64,000 nucleotides of DNA from CAZFOB01 sp964520325 (GCA_964520325.1 CAZFOB010000002.1:62001-126000); one strand, 5' to 3'; counted from the first letter of the stretch, positions 16,491-25,424 are shown. Notes: generated by a model from the sequence alone, not told the origin. Numbers and translations are program-made.

Positions 16491-16690
16491 GTCGCGCTGA
16501 CGCTTCAAGTGGGCGGGACGCGGTCGAGGTCATCGTGCCCGCCGAACCTCCGCGCATCGAGGGTGCGAGCGCAGGCGCGTTGCTTCGCATCCTGCTCGCC
16601 GCCGCAGCGGATTCAGGCGACGAGTCATCGCCAAACGGCTGCGAGAGGAAGCCGCGTGGCGCGAAGGCGCGACACAGTACGTCCGCATGA
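16487..16690 (+). CDS. Small hypothetical protein
   Basis: This 67-residue frame starts by an ATGA overlap with the XRE gene. It contains SAGALLRILLAAAADSGDES, a possible helix, and has a basic tail. No family is recognised. The overlap with its neighbour is the only support for it being real. Confidence 0.4.
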   Translation: MSRADASSGRDAVEVIVPAEPPRIEGASAGALLRILLAAAADSGDESSPNGCERKPRGAKARHSTSA

Positions 16691-16727
16691 GGATGCGAGC
16701 GCCCGCGCCTTACGAAGCGAGGGTCGC

Positions 16728-17171
16728 ATGACTGGCGAAGTTCGCTGGGTGCCGAATCATCTGGTTCCCATCGAGGCCGAGCGCGAGGTTGTTTCCGGTG
16801 CGCTACGGGCGGCGATGGTCTTGCAGGAGCACCCCCAACATCGAGCAGCGCGCGCCGCCATGAACGTCATCACCGGAATCGACCCGGCGATCTTCGCCGA
16901 CAAGAGCATCGGGATCATCGTGGCCGCGATCCAGACTGTCTATGTCGAGGCTGGCTCCGTCACGTTTTCGGCCGTTCTGGCCAAGCTTCACCACCGGCGC
17001 GAGCCCCAAGACGTGTTCCGTTGTCTCGACGCGACCTACGACTACGGGCTCGCGCCGATCGTCGGCATGGCGAAAACGGTCGAGCAAGTCCGCGCCGCCG
17101 CATCAGGTCGGAAGGCCTACAACGACAGCCTCGACACGGCCGCGCGTATCTATCAGGGGGATACGCCGTGA
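16728..17171 (+). CDS. DnaB N-terminal-like protein of the element's replication module
   Basis: The 147-residue product resembles the N-terminal domain of replicative helicase DnaB: AEREVVSGALRAAMVLQEHP, IDPAIFADKSIGIIVAAIQT, then VYVEAGSVTFSAVLAKLHHR. The ATPase domain is not in this protein but in the next gene, which begins by a GTGA overlap. The pair may be a split helicase or a loader with its ATPase. The ATG at 16728 is chosen because the conserved region begins right after it. Confidence 0.65.
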   Translation: MTGEVRWVPNHLVPIEAEREVVSGALRAAMVLQEHPQHRAARAAMNVITGIDPAIFADKSIGIIVAAIQTVYVEAGSVTFSAVLAKLHHRREPQDVFRCLDATYDYGLAPIVGMAKTVEQVRAAASGRKAYNDSLDTAARIYQGDTP

Positions 17172-18571
17172 GCCCGCTCATCGACCGCAACAATCATCTG
17201 ATCGACACGCCCGACTCTGAAGGCGACGATCACGGTCGGCCGCCTCGCTTATACCCCCGCGCGACTGCTGCACAGCTGCACACCCCCCCACCGCTCGCTC
17301 GTGAGGAGGACATTCTTGGTCGCTTCGCTGACACGCTGACGCTGTGCGGCGTCGTTGGCGAAGACCGCAACGGCAAGGTGATGTTCCTCGCGTTGACAAG
17401 CCGGGTCCTGGACGAGCCGGTCTCGCTCGCTGTGAAAGGCGTGTCTAGTTCGGGGAAGTCGTACACCGTCGACACCACGTTGAGGTTCTTTCCGGAAGCG
17501 GCGTATATCCCCATGACCGCCATGTCCGAGAAGGCGCTCATCTACATGAAGGAGGACTTCGCCCACCGGACTCTCGTGTTGTACGAGGCCGTGGCGCTCC
17601 GCGAGCAGCGAGAGAAGGTCGAGAGCAACCAGACCGCCTACTTCGTGCGGTCGCTGCTGAGTGAGGGTCGCATCTCCTATCCCGTCACGCAGAGGGACAA
17701 AGACGGGAACTTCGTGACGAGGACCATCGTCAAGAACGGACCCACGAACCTCATCGTGACCACGACAGCAACGAGCCTGCACGGTGAAAACGAGACACGG
17801 CTGATATCGCTGCCGACCAACGACAGCAACGATCAGACACGGGCGATCCTCGCGCAGCTGGCCGGGGTACGCACAGCCGGCGTCGACTTCACCGAGTGGC
17901 ATCGGCTTCAGGAGTGGATCGAGACGGCCGAGCGTCGCGTCGTGATCCCTTATGCGCCCTACCTCGCCGAGAACGTTCCGCCGGTCGCTGTCCGTCTGCG
18001 CAGGGACTTTCGCTCGATTCTGCGCCTCATCGACACGCACGCCATCCTGCATCAGCTGAACCGGGACCGCGACGCGGACGGCCGGATCGTCGCCATCGAG
18101 GCCGATTACCTCGCGGTTCTCGGGCTCGTCGCCGACCTCATCGGCGACGGCGTCGGCGCGACCGTGCCGGACACGATGAGAGAAACCGTCGAGGCTGTCC
18201 GCGACCTGGGCGACGGAGCCGGCGCGACCGTGCTCAGCGTCGCAGAACGGTTGACGCTCGATCGGTCGGCCGCACAGCGACGACTGCGAGCCGCACGTGA
18301 GCGCGGCTATCTCGCGAACCAGGAAGAACGTCGAGGCCGGCCAGCGCGCTACGTGATTGGCGATCCGTTGCCGGACGAACTGATCCTGCTTCCGCACAGC
18401 TGCACACCCCCGGAGGATGAACCCGCAGGTCAGGAGGGCGTGTGCACGTGTGCAGTCGATGCGGAGGGGAATGAGTGCTCCGAGGTCGCGAACACCTCGC
18501 CCGACCTGTTCACGTCCGGGAACGGATCGACCGGCACCGTGGCGCACAAGTGCGAGCAAGGTGCGCCATGA
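17168..18571 (+). CDS. P-loop ATPase, phage-type replication protein
   Basis: This is a 467-residue protein. Walker A is GVSSSGKSYT (about residue 92). A probable Walker B is RTLVLYEAVAL, and LISLPTNDSNDQTRAIL resembles a sensor/arginine region. A winged-helix-like stretch (VLSVAERLTLDRSAAQRRLR) lies near the end. Such ATPases replace primase-helicase functions in actinobacterial phages and integrative elements. The start is GTG, overlapping the previous stop; the longer frame upstream is a shadow. The end overlaps the Dam gene (ATGA). Exact activity is not established. Confidence 0.7.
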   Translation: MSPLIDRNNHLIDTPDSEGDDHGRPPRLYPRATAAQLHTPPPLAREEDILGRFADTLTLCGVVGEDRNGKVMFLALTSRVLDEPVSLAVKGVSSSGKSYTVDTTLRFFPEAAYIPMTAMSEKALIYMKEDFAHRTLVLYEAVALREQREKVESNQTAYFVRSLLSEGRISYPVTQRDKDGNFVTRTIVKNGPTNLIVTTTATSLHGENETRLISLPTNDSNDQTRAILAQLAGVRTAGVDFTEWHRLQEWIETAERRVVIPYAPYLAENVPPVAVRLRRDFRSILRLIDTHAILHQLNRDRDADGRIVAIEADYLAVLGLVADLIGDGVGATVPDTMRETVEAVRDLGDGAGATVLSVAERLTLDRSAAQRRLRAARERGYLANQEERRGRPARYVIGDPLPDELILLPHSCTPPEDEPAGQEGVCTCAVDAEGNECSEVANTSPDLFTSGNGSTGTVAHKCEQGAP

Positions 18572-19149
18572 GCATCCCCGCGATGATGTCGTCGGCATCG
18601 GTCGAATGGCCGACGCCACCCGATCTGTTCGCCGCGCTCGACACCGAGTTCGCCTTCACGCTCGATCCGTGTGCGACCCGGGAGAACGCAAAGTGCTCCA
18701 CGTATTACACGGCCACCGACGACGGCCTAGCCCGGCCCTGGGCGCCACACCGCGTGTTCTGCAACCCGCCTTACGGCGCTAAAGCGACCGCGCGATGGGT
18801 TGAGAAAGGCTGGAACGAGGCGCAGCGCGGAGCCGTTGTCGTGCTCCTCATCCCGTCTCGTACGTGTACGAAGTGGTGGCATCGCTACGTTCAGCGAGCC
18901 GACGATCTCTGCTTCCTGCGGGGACGGCAGCGATTCGTCGGTGCCAGTGGCGCCGCTCCGTTCCCGTCGGCGGTAGTCGTCTTCCGCGGCCCTCGCAACG
19001 TTACGGCTCCGCCGGTGATTCGTAACGCCTGCGCCGAGTGCGGATGGCCCGTGTGGGGTCACCGCACCGACGCAATCTACTGCTCAGACGCACACCGGAT
19101 GCGCGCGTATCGACGACGCCGGCAGAACGAACGAGGTCGCCGTGGGTAA
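18568..19149 (+). CDS. Phage-type DNA N6-adenine methyltransferase
   Basis: The 193-residue protein fits the phage Dam family: SVEWPTPPDLFAALDTEF, LDPCATRENAKC, CNPPYGAKATARWVEKGW (NPPY is the catalytic motif) and VVVLLIPSRTCTKWWH. A zinc-knuckle-like tail (CAECGWPVWG...YCSDAHRMRAY) is an addition. It would methylate adenine in element or host DNA, perhaps against restriction. It overlaps the ATPase gene. Confidence 0.9.
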   Translation: MSIPAMMSSASVEWPTPPDLFAALDTEFAFTLDPCATRENAKCSTYYTATDDGLARPWAPHRVFCNPPYGAKATARWVEKGWNEAQRGAVVVLLIPSRTCTKWWHRYVQRADDLCFLRGRQRFVGASGAAPFPSAVVVFRGPRNVTAPPVIRNACAECGWPVWGHRTDAIYCSDAHRMRAYRRRRQNERGRRG

Positions 19150-19330
19150 GGTCGCCGCGCTCGGACAGGTGCCAGGCGACGACGAGATGCGCGGTCGCGC
19201 CGTCGATAGTCCGCGTCCGTCGAAACGATGCGCGCGCGAGGGTGGGCATGGTGCGTGTCGGACATCCGAGCGTTCCCACGCCCACGTCAAATGGGCCTGG
19301 CGCCCACGAGCAGCCGGAGGGTCGCAGTGA
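19142..19330 (+). CDS. Small hypothetical protein between dam and terminase genes
   Basis: A 62-residue frame starts with GTG inside the end of the methylase gene and ends by a GTGA overlap with the terminase small subunit. No family is recognised; it is rich in Arg, His and Cys. Support comes only from the chain of overlaps. Confidence 0.35.
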   Translation: MGKVAALGQVPGDDEMRGRAVDSPRPSKRCAREGGHGACRTSERSHAHVKWAWRPRAAGGSQ

Positions 19331-19878
19331 GTGCCGGCGAGTCCGGGCATGGTCGTGGCGCGAACTGGACACCGTCTCCTGCCTCTGGCGACCTGGCTCG
19401 GGGGTACTCATGGGAGGCGTTCACGGACGGGAACGCTGCCGCGGTACGGCACGGAGCGTACTCGGAGCGCGCCGTAGATCCGCTTGCCCGGCTGGCACAT
19501 GCCACGCTGAAGGAAGCTGCGCCGTGGATCACCGCGCCGGCCTTCTCGCACTCGCTGGCCGCGCTTTCGCGCGTAACCGCCCAAGTCACTCTGGTCGACC
19601 GCTATGTGACCGACGTCGGGCCGCTCGACGCAGATGGCAAGCCACGGGCAGCCGTCGAGCTACAGGTCCGGCTCGAACGTCTTGCCGCCGACCTGCGCTC
19701 ACGACTCGGGCTCGACCCCTCGAGCTACGCCAAGATTCAGGCTGACCTCGCTGGCGCCGCCCGCGACGTCGGGCTCGAAGCTCTCCGCGCTGAAGGTGAG
19801 GCGATTCTTCGTGCCCGCGACCTGCGCCTAGAGGGGAGCGGACGTGATGCCGACGATTGTGCGAAGGAGCCTGAATGA
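19327..19878 (+). CDS. Phage terminase small subunit-like protein
   Basis: The 183-residue protein resembles small terminase subunits of actinophages: AAVRHGAYSERAVDPLARLA, a central helical region with VTLVDRYVTDVGPLDADG, and LGLDPSSYAKIQADLAGAA. The small subunit would recognise the packaging site and recruit the large subunit, which follows by overlap (the ATG at 19875 lies within its end). The GTG at 19327 is chosen by overlap with the gene before. Confidence 0.7.
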   Translation: MSAGESGHGRGANWTPSPASGDLARGYSWEAFTDGNAAAVRHGAYSERAVDPLARLAHATLKEAAPWITAPAFSHSLAALSRVTAQVTLVDRYVTDVGPLDADGKPRAAVELQVRLERLAADLRSRLGLDPSSYAKIQADLAGAARDVGLEALRAEGEAILRARDLRLEGSGRDADDCAKEPE

Positions 19879-21360
19879 TGCGTCTAGGCGGCCTCGCTCG
19901 CTCCGTCCGGAAGCCGGCGCTCAGTCGTGCGCTCTCGATCCTGTTCGCTCTCGTGCTTGAGGACGGGCGTCGCTGGGAGACGCCGCTACGGGCTGGCAGG
20001 TCTCCGACGCGGAAGCCATCCTCGACCGTCGTCGCCGTCGCTTCTACCTGACACGACCCCGCGGCGGCTCCAAGACGACCGACCTCGCGGCCGTCGCGAT
20101 CGTCATGCTCCTCGAACAGCTCCCCGAGAACAGTCGCTCATACGTCGTCGCCGTCGATCGTGATCAGGGCCGGCTATTCCGTGACGCCGTGCTCGGGTTC
20201 GTCGCACGGGACGCGTCCGGCGAGCTGGGACGTCTGCTCGCGGTCGACGCGTGGACGATTGCGAACGCGAGGAACGGTGCATCGGTGGAGATACTCGCCG
20301 CCGACGCAGCGGGCGCATGGGGCAAGCGGCCGCATCTGCTCATCGTCGACGAGTTCGCACAATGGCCGGCCACCCAACACACCAGCAGCTCTGGCGCGCG
20401 CTCTACTCCGCGCTCGGCAAGGTGTCGGACTCTCGGCTCGTCATCCTCACCACAGCCGGCGATCCCAGCTCTCACGCTTACAAGCTCCTAGAGCGTGCCC
20501 GGACGTCGCCGGAGTGGTTGGTCAACGAGGTCCCCGGCCCGGCACCGTGGATAGCGGCGTCCGATCTCGCCGAGGACCGTGCGGAGCTGCCGGCGTGGGA
20601 GTACGACCGTCTACACCGAAACATCTGGACGGCATCGGCCGACCGTCTCGTGCGTCCCGACGACCTGGCCCGCTGCGTTCGAGAGGTTGGCGACCTACCA
20701 CCACGCCACGCGGTGCGATACGTCATCACCGTTGACGTTGGACTGGTTCATGACCGCACGGCCGTCGCGATCTGTCACGCTGAGCCGCAGCGACGGTCGA
20801 GCGCAATGCGACCCACGGAGTCGGCGGACGATGACCCGTACGGCTTCCGACGGTGGCAGCGATCGCAACGCGGTCCGGTCGACGACGCGCGCATCGTGCT
20901 CGACCGCTTGCAGGTGTGGGAGGGCACTCGTGACCGGCGCGTGTCGCTTGCCACTGTCGAGGACTGGATCGTCGGTGCGTCGCGCCTCTACAACGGCGCC
21001 GCCGTCTACTACGACCCGTTGCAGATGGAGCGGTTGGCCGAAAGTCTGCGCGACTTCGGTATCCGCACGCAGCGGGTGACGTTCAGCCTTCGCGAGAACT
21101 CGGAGCGAGCGATCCTTCTGCACAAGCTCATCGCGGAAGCGCTGCTCTCGCTGCCGGACGACGTCGGACTCCTGGACGAGCTGGCGCACGTTCGCCTCGT
21201 CGAGTCATCGCCCGGCGTGTACCGGCTCGACCATGACCGCAACCGCCACGACGATCGAGCCGTCGCGCTCGCAATGGCCGCTCAGGTGTTGGAGGGAGGA
21301 GGTCGGACGCGGGCAGGACCACTGCAAATACAGGACCGCCGCCTAGCAGGGCGACGGTAA
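19875..21360 (+). pseudogene. Phage terminase large subunit, interrupted by two frameshifts
   Basis: Three consecutive reading frames together give one terminase large subunit of about 495 residues. Frame 1 runs from the ATG at 19875 to about 19975 (SRALSILFALVLEDGRRW). Frame 2 carries DAATGWQVSDAEAILD, Walker A RPRGGSKTTDLA and Walker B HLLIVDEFAQW, to about 20375. Frame 3 (LWRALYSALGKVSDSRLVIL to the stop) holds the nuclease half with ITVDVGLVHDRTAVAI and YYDPLQMERLAESL. Each break is explained by loss of one base in a short G or C run. It is either decayed or mis-sequenced. There are no portal, capsid or tail genes nearby. Confidence 0.8.
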
Positions 21361-21376
21361 GACGAGAGGAGGCAAC

Positions 21377-21577
21377 GTGTCGTGGACCGATGAAAAACTC
21401 GTCGCGAGTTCGCTAGGCCCGTCGTCAGCAGACACCGAGTGGGTCCTCGCGATTCACGCGCTGGGCGCGACGGCCGTACCGAACACCGCCGAGCGCTCCA
21501 AGCTCGTATGGCTCCGAGCGCGAAGCATTTCTGACCGACTGACGGCCGTCATCGACGCCGTACTCGCACGGAGTTAG
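21377..21577 (+). CDS. Small hypothetical protein
   Basis: This is a 66-residue frame with a strong ribosome site (GAGGAGG) before the GTG at 21377. It contains TEWVLAIHALGATAVPNTAE and SISDRLTAVIDAVLA. No family is recognised. It sits just after the terminase in the same direction and probably belongs to the same element. Confidence 0.55.
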   Translation: MSWTDEKLVASSLGPSSADTEWVLAIHALGATAVPNTAERSKLVWLRARSISDRLTAVIDAVLARS

Positions 21578-21586
21578 GAGGAGACG

Positions 21587-21901
21587 ATGGAGCTTCGAGA
21601 ATGGTTCCAGTCGCAGGAGCATCCGCTCACAGACGGTGAGCAGGAAGCGATACGCGACCCGGAGAACATGACGGCCGAGACGCGAGGACGTCTGCGCGCA
21701 CGCGGTGGGCTCGATCAGGTGCAGCGCGTAGCGACGGACCGCGCGATTGCACGGAGCGAGGCCGCGACCCCCGGCAAGAGCCCGACGCGAGCTGAGCTAG
21801 CCGATCGGAAGGACGCTTTCGAGCGCGGGCGGGAGCGGGCAAGGACCCACGCACCGCGGCGCTCATACGAGTTCGGCCCACGCGGAGGCGACGCAGCATG
21901 A
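21587..21901 (+). CDS. Small hypothetical charged protein
   Basis: This is a 104-residue, highly charged, helical protein (ADRKDAFERGRERARTHAPR). The ATG at 21587 follows a TAGGAGGAG ribosome site. No known family. Its stop overlaps the next frame (ATGA). Confidence 0.55.
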   Translation: MELREWFQSQEHPLTDGEQEAIRDPENMTAETRGRLRARGGLDQVQRVATDRAIARSEAATPGKSPTRAELADRKDAFERGRERARTHAPRRSYEFGPRGGDAA

Positions 21902-22150
21902 CGACCGAAACGAAACTCATTGACTCGCCGGAGCTGGACGCTGCCAACGAGGAGTGTCGGCGATGCGCGGAAGCCTACGGAGACGCGATGCGCAAGTGGA
22001 CCGAACTTGACCACCGCGTCCGTGCGATGCCTCGGTGGTCAGAGGAACGATCCGCGGCCGAGGCCGAGTTCCCCGCGGTGCAACGTAACGTCGAGCGAAC
22101 GCGGTATGAGCGCGATGAGGCCTTCCGCGCTCGTGACGCTCGATGCGGCG
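21898..22150 (+). pseudogene. Truncated hypothetical gene at element junction
   Basis: The frame starts with ATG at 21898 and encodes a coiled-coil-like region (LDAANEECRRCAEAYGDAMR, then VQRNVERTRYERDEAFRARD). Around 22140-22165 it runs into sequence that, on the other strand, is a serine recombinase, so the frame's continuation to 22485 is not part of the gene. The 3' end was cut off by a recombination event. Confidence 0.55.
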
Positions 22151-22605
22151 CGGCGCGAGCGGTCGGTTCTTCCCTGAGCGAAGGTGCTGCTGCGCCCGCG
22201 CGAACAGCTCGGGCGAGACGATCTCGTCATGGACGATCTCTGACGACCAGACCCAGTCCTCCGTGCTGTTCCAGACCATCTTCGTCTCGTAGCCCAACGA
22301 AACGTCTTCGAGGCTCTTCAGTCGTTCGTCCCGACGCTGACGGTTCCATACCTGTCGGCCGGTGTAGCGCGGGTTCCGGAGGATCGCCGCGACTGCGCTC
22401 TTCGCCCACGCACCGCCGCTCGACTGGCGATGACGATTGCGAGCAGGATCGGCGGCAGACGGTGATGGCACGCCGTCAGCAGTGAGCCCCTCGGCGATCG
22501 CGTAGAAGCCGCGACCAGCGATGTACTCGCGGAAGATCCGCTCCACGATCGGAGCCGTCGTGGGCTCGGCTTCGAGGCGATGCAGTCGCTGACCGATCGC
22601 CGCAT
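22150..22605 (-). pseudogene. Serine recombinase, internal fragment
   Basis: About 150 codons match residues 190-340 of the intact recombinase at 13766-15415. They run from RLHRLEAEPTTAPIVERIF through RAILRNPRYTGRQVWNRQ-like sequence to SPELFARAQQHLRSGKNRPL. Differences are spread throughout, so this is a homologue and not a recent copy. Both ends are cut: the catalytic domain is missing at the 22605 side and the zinc ribbon and coiled coil at the 22150 side. The plus-strand frames here are shadows. Confidence 0.8.
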
Positions 22606-22612
22606 GAGAAAC

Positions 22613-22680
22613 TGTGGCTCAGGAGGCCGGGCAGTTCTCGTGATCGCCAACACCGGGGTTCAAGTCCCCTCAGCCACCCT
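22613..22680 (+). other. tRNA-like remnant (T-arm and acceptor-like ends)
   Basis: GTGGCTC at the left can pair, with one mismatch, with CAGCCAC at the right. GGGGTTCAAGTCCCC in between is a good T-arm. A GAG/CTC pair could be a D stem, but the anticodon arm is too short and does not pair. It borders the recombinase fragment, so it may be a second tRNA-derived attachment remnant rather than a working tRNA. Confidence 0.45.
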
Positions 22681-23129
22681 CGGTACACCGCAGGTCGTGT
22701 CGTGGTCCGCGCGGTGGCGCACGGGTACGAACAGCGTTCGGTGTCAGCCCCTATCAACGGGAGCGCAGATCGTGACCGTTTTTGGAACCGACGTGGGCGG
22801 CGAAACCGGTGAACAGCTTCGCCACGCCGACGCCATCCTCGACTACGGCACGCTTCGCACTACCTAAGGCACGGGTGGGAACCGTCGCCCGGAAGCGCAG
22901 CTCACGACGGGAAAGCATGGCCCGAAGACATGAGGGCGACGGTTGGCCGCGTCGTTATCGACTGCGTCGGCATTCCGTGAAGCGCCCTACGCTTCGCGCG
23001 GTGGCGACATGCGCAACGACCGCGACGGGATCTTCGCACAGAGCGGTGGCCACATCACGCTGCGTCCTACGGAGAAGTACGACGGCTACCCGACCTTCGA
23101 GGTCGGCCTGCACCTGCGGTAGTACACGA
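22681..23129. other. Degenerate stretch without an intact gene
   Basis: Only gene debris is suggested. One short frame ends in GEQLRHADAILDYGTLRTT (stop near 22867). Another, ATG 23009 to stop 23122, reads GIFAQSGGHITLRPTEKYDG and looks like the C-terminus of a lost protein. No family could be assigned. Confidence 0.4.
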
Positions 23130-23483
23130 TTACACGTTGTGCAACATGTAAGGAACCCCGAAGAACGTGTCGCCCAGAAATTCTCTGATCTCGCTGCGCG
23201 TCTCTACGTTGTCGTAGGTAATCTCAACAACGGCCTTTTCGCGACACGCTTGACGGGGGCTCGACGCCTGGACCCAAACGGAGCCGCCTGTGTTTGGCAG
23301 GTCCTCAAGCTTAGAAATTGCGTCCACGTGTGACCGGAGGACGCGATTCACTAGTGCCCGCGATGGTAGCTCGGAGCACGGAGGGGTGGACGGCACGTGC
23401 GAGGAAGCGAGCACTAGCCACGTTCCGATCCCGAGCGTTGCCAAGGTGACGACAGCCGCGAGCCCCCACCGACGGCTTCTCAT
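23130..23483 (-). CDS. Hypothetical single-pass membrane/secreted protein
   Basis: This is a 117-residue protein from the ATG at 23483. An N-terminal hydrophobic segment (WGLAAVVTLATLGIGTWLVL) is followed by a small extracytoplasmic domain with two Cys residues (TPPCSELPS and SPRQACREKAVVEI) that could form a disulfide. No family is known. The base composition here is lower in GC than the rest, which suggests recent transfer. It lies 114 bp after the secreted gene on the same strand. Confidence 0.55.
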   Translation of the reverse strand: MRSRRWGLAAVVTLATLGIGTWLVLASSHVPSTPPCSELPSRALVNRVLRSHVDAISKLEDLPNTGGSVWVQASSPRQACREKAVVEITYDNVETRSEIREFLGDTFFGVPYMLHNV

Positions 23484-23596
23484 TCGGCCCAAACAGTCGT
23501 TCTCGGACCGGACATCGAGCTGAGGACGGTCACCACACCGGGCCATTCCAGCCGACATCGCGGGAAATAGGCACGGGACTCCAGAGAGTCGACCAA

Positions 23597-24499
23597 CTAA
23601 TGGTGCGCATGCCACCATCGAACGTACAGTGGCCATACGGCATACGGCCATGGACCTGAACGCCAAATCTCCGGGTTCGGTTCACCTCCAGGATCCACCG
23701 TGTAGTTCTGCTCGCGAATGTTGCCGTTATTCATGATGTAAGCGTGGTCGCGGTACGTCGACAGCCCACAGATCGACGAACTGTACGTCTGAGGTCGCGT
23801 CCATCCGCCTCCCCATATCCCGCCTGGTGTCCGGTGATACCCAATCTCGGTCAGCCGAGCGGTCGCCTGCGGAATGCTCGTGTACTCGGTGAATGTGTTC
23901 CAGCGGTCTGCTGTTCGCGGGAAGGGTCGCCACCACGAGCCGCACCGGTAGTACGGATTGAACCGCTGCCAAAACGGGTCCGACTGGGAAGCGTCGTTGG
24001 TCGTCAGCAGATTGATCTTGACTGCGACGGGCCAGAGATCGAGATACGTCACTTCGTCCATAGTCGGGGCGCCGTTGTCCTCCTCCGGTTTCGTTAGCGT
24101 CTGCACGAGCATGTCCACAGTTCCAGTAGTCACATCGTCATCCGAGAGATAATCCTGCATCGCAGCCGGTGGGTCGGGTTCGTTGAGCAGAATGTTGGCG
24201 ACTTCGACGACTTGATAACTAAGTTCCGCTACCTTCGGATCGAGAACATAGGTCAGCAGATCTATCTCGTCTTCACAAGTGAACTCGACGGTCCCGTTAT
24301 TCAGGTCTGAACAAGATGCGAGCACAGCGATGACCTGAGCGCCGATCGGTAGTCGACGAGCCTCGGCTCGAAGCTCGCGTAGGTCAATCCCCTTCGCCGC
24401 CACCACTGAACCTCTCGCCGTCGACAGAGGTGCGGCTGCAGCAAGCAACGCAACGATTGAGCTAACGACGACGAACCTTAAGTGTGCGCGTGTCTTCAT
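23597..24499 (-). CDS. Hypothetical secreted protein
   Basis: The 300-residue protein has a signal peptide (residues 1-27). A helical N-terminal part has one Cys pair (ASCSDLNNGTVEFTCEDEID), and the C-terminal half is rich in Trp and Tyr (YYRCGSWWRPFPRTADRWNT, then GGIWGGGWTRPQTYSSSICG). The Trp-rich end looks like a surface or wall-contact domain, but I do not recognise it. GC is lower than in the neighbours. The next 150 bases upstream hold only a possible promoter. Confidence 0.6.
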   Translation of the reverse strand: MKTRAHLRFVVVSSIVALLAAAAPLSTARGSVVAAKGIDLRELRAEARRLPIGAQVIAVLASCSDLNNGTVEFTCEDEIDLLTYVLDPKVAELSYQVVEVANILLNEPDPPAAMQDYLSDDDVTTGTVDMLVQTLTKPEEDNGAPTMDEVTYLDLWPVAVKINLLTTNDASQSDPFWQRFNPYYRCGSWWRPFPRTADRWNTFTEYTSIPQATARLTEIGYHRTPGGIWGGGWTRPQTYSSSICGLSTYRDHAYIMNNGNIREQNYTVDPGGEPNPEIWRSGPWPYAVWPLYVRWWHAHH

Positions 24500-24650
24500 C
24501 CTCGACCCCGTGTGTCGTTGAGCCTGTCCGTCCGCGAGAAAAGCGGGAGAGGTAATTTCTTATACCCATTCGACGGAGCCGCTCAAACAACTCGCGCTGA
24601 TGGATCGGATGCCACCGACAGTTCTGGCGCGTCACGAGCAACCGAACGCG

Positions 24651-24920
24651 CTACTGGGCGAGCGCCAGCTGGCGCACCTGCGTGAAACGGACCGCCATGT
24701 GCTTGATCCCAGCGGTGAAATTCGAGCGCAGATGCGAGATGTCGCCGACCGGATCCTTCCCGGACTTGACGGCTTTGACGCTGCGCCTCAGGGCCTCTAT
24801 CAGATCGGCGGCGGCAGCCGGTTCCGGACCGCTCTGTGGAACGACGATGTCCTTGCCCGCGACCTTCTTCCGTACAGCCGCCTTGAGGGCCTTTTTAGTA
24901 CTCGTCCCGCACGCTGACAA
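24651..24920 (-). CDS. Small hypothetical basic protein
   Basis: A frame of 89 residues starts with TTG at 24920. It is Lys-rich at the N-terminus (STKKALKAAVRKKVAGKDIV) and has a helix (AAADLIEALRRSVKAVKSGK). No family can be assigned. A 38-codon frame (25011 to 24895) just upstream overlaps it; that one is even less certain. Confidence 0.35.
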   Translation of the reverse strand: MSACGTSTKKALKAAVRKKVAGKDIVVPQSGPEPAAAADLIEALRRSVKAVKSGKDPVGDISHLRSNFTAGIKHMAVRFTQVRQLALAQ

Positions 24921-25055
24921 ACCAGAGGACGGCCCGCAGTAGTGTGACGCGGTGCTGACGACGGAGCTCGAGATCGACGCGCGTGAGATCGACAGCGAGT
25001 GGACGCGTCATAGCGGCGCGTCTAGCAGAACCCGGCAGTCCGTGCTCGCGAGGAC

Positions 25056-25337
25056 TCACGAGCCTCCTTCGCGCTCGTAGAGCCGCTCGACTTCGTCCGA
25101 TGTCAGCTCGCGAGATGAGATGAGCCTGGCACCTTCGCCGGGGACCGACGTGTCGATCGTCCACGTCACATCGCACGTCGCACAACCGCTCTGGCGCCGC
25201 TCCATGTGATCGCGTACGGCGTCAGGTGCAAGTTCGGTGCGATGAACTTCCAGGACTCCATCGAGCCGTCGCAGACCGGGCACAAAGCTCTCGGAGACGC
25301 GAGCGATGGCCTTTGGGAGTCCGGATAGCGAAGTCAT
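25056..25337 (-). CDS. Small hypothetical protein with CxxC
   Basis: The 93-residue frame starts with ATG at 25337. It has CATCDVTWTID in the middle and an acidic C-terminal helix (SRELTSDEVERLYEREGGS). No family is known. It lies next to att copy 2. Confidence 0.45.
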   Translation of the reverse strand: MTSLSGLPKAIARVSESFVPGLRRLDGVLEVHRTELAPDAVRDHMERRQSGCATCDVTWTIDTSVPGEGARLISSRELTSDEVERLYEREGGS

Positions 25338-25402
25338 TTCGGCTTCATCATCGTTGCACCGTCGGGAGAATCAAGTCCGCTGTGATCGAGGGTGGGTTAC
25401 AT

Positions 25403-25424
25403 GGAGCAAACGCCCCTCCGACAC
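25403..25424. repeat. att copy 2 (tRNA-Leu 3'-end remnant)
   Basis: GGAGCAA at 25403-25409 matches the variable arm of the tRNA, and CCCCTCCGACAC at 25413-25424 is an exact copy of the att core. It is the C-terminal junction of a recombinase remnant, as at the parent site. Confidence 0.7.

Noticed and set aside
17249..18619. A 456-codon minus-strand frame opposite the ATPase
   Set aside because: No motif or start signal; the plus strand has Walker A and proper overlaps. Long antisense frames are common at this GC content.
19038..19745. A 235-codon plus-strand frame across dam and terminase small subunit
   Set aside because: It is Arg-rich shadow sequence; the two real genes in other frames show family motifs and clean overlaps.
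22150..22485. Plus-strand extension of the frame starting at 21898
   Set aside because: The opposite strand of this stretch is clearly serine recombinase, so the plus frame is a shadow.
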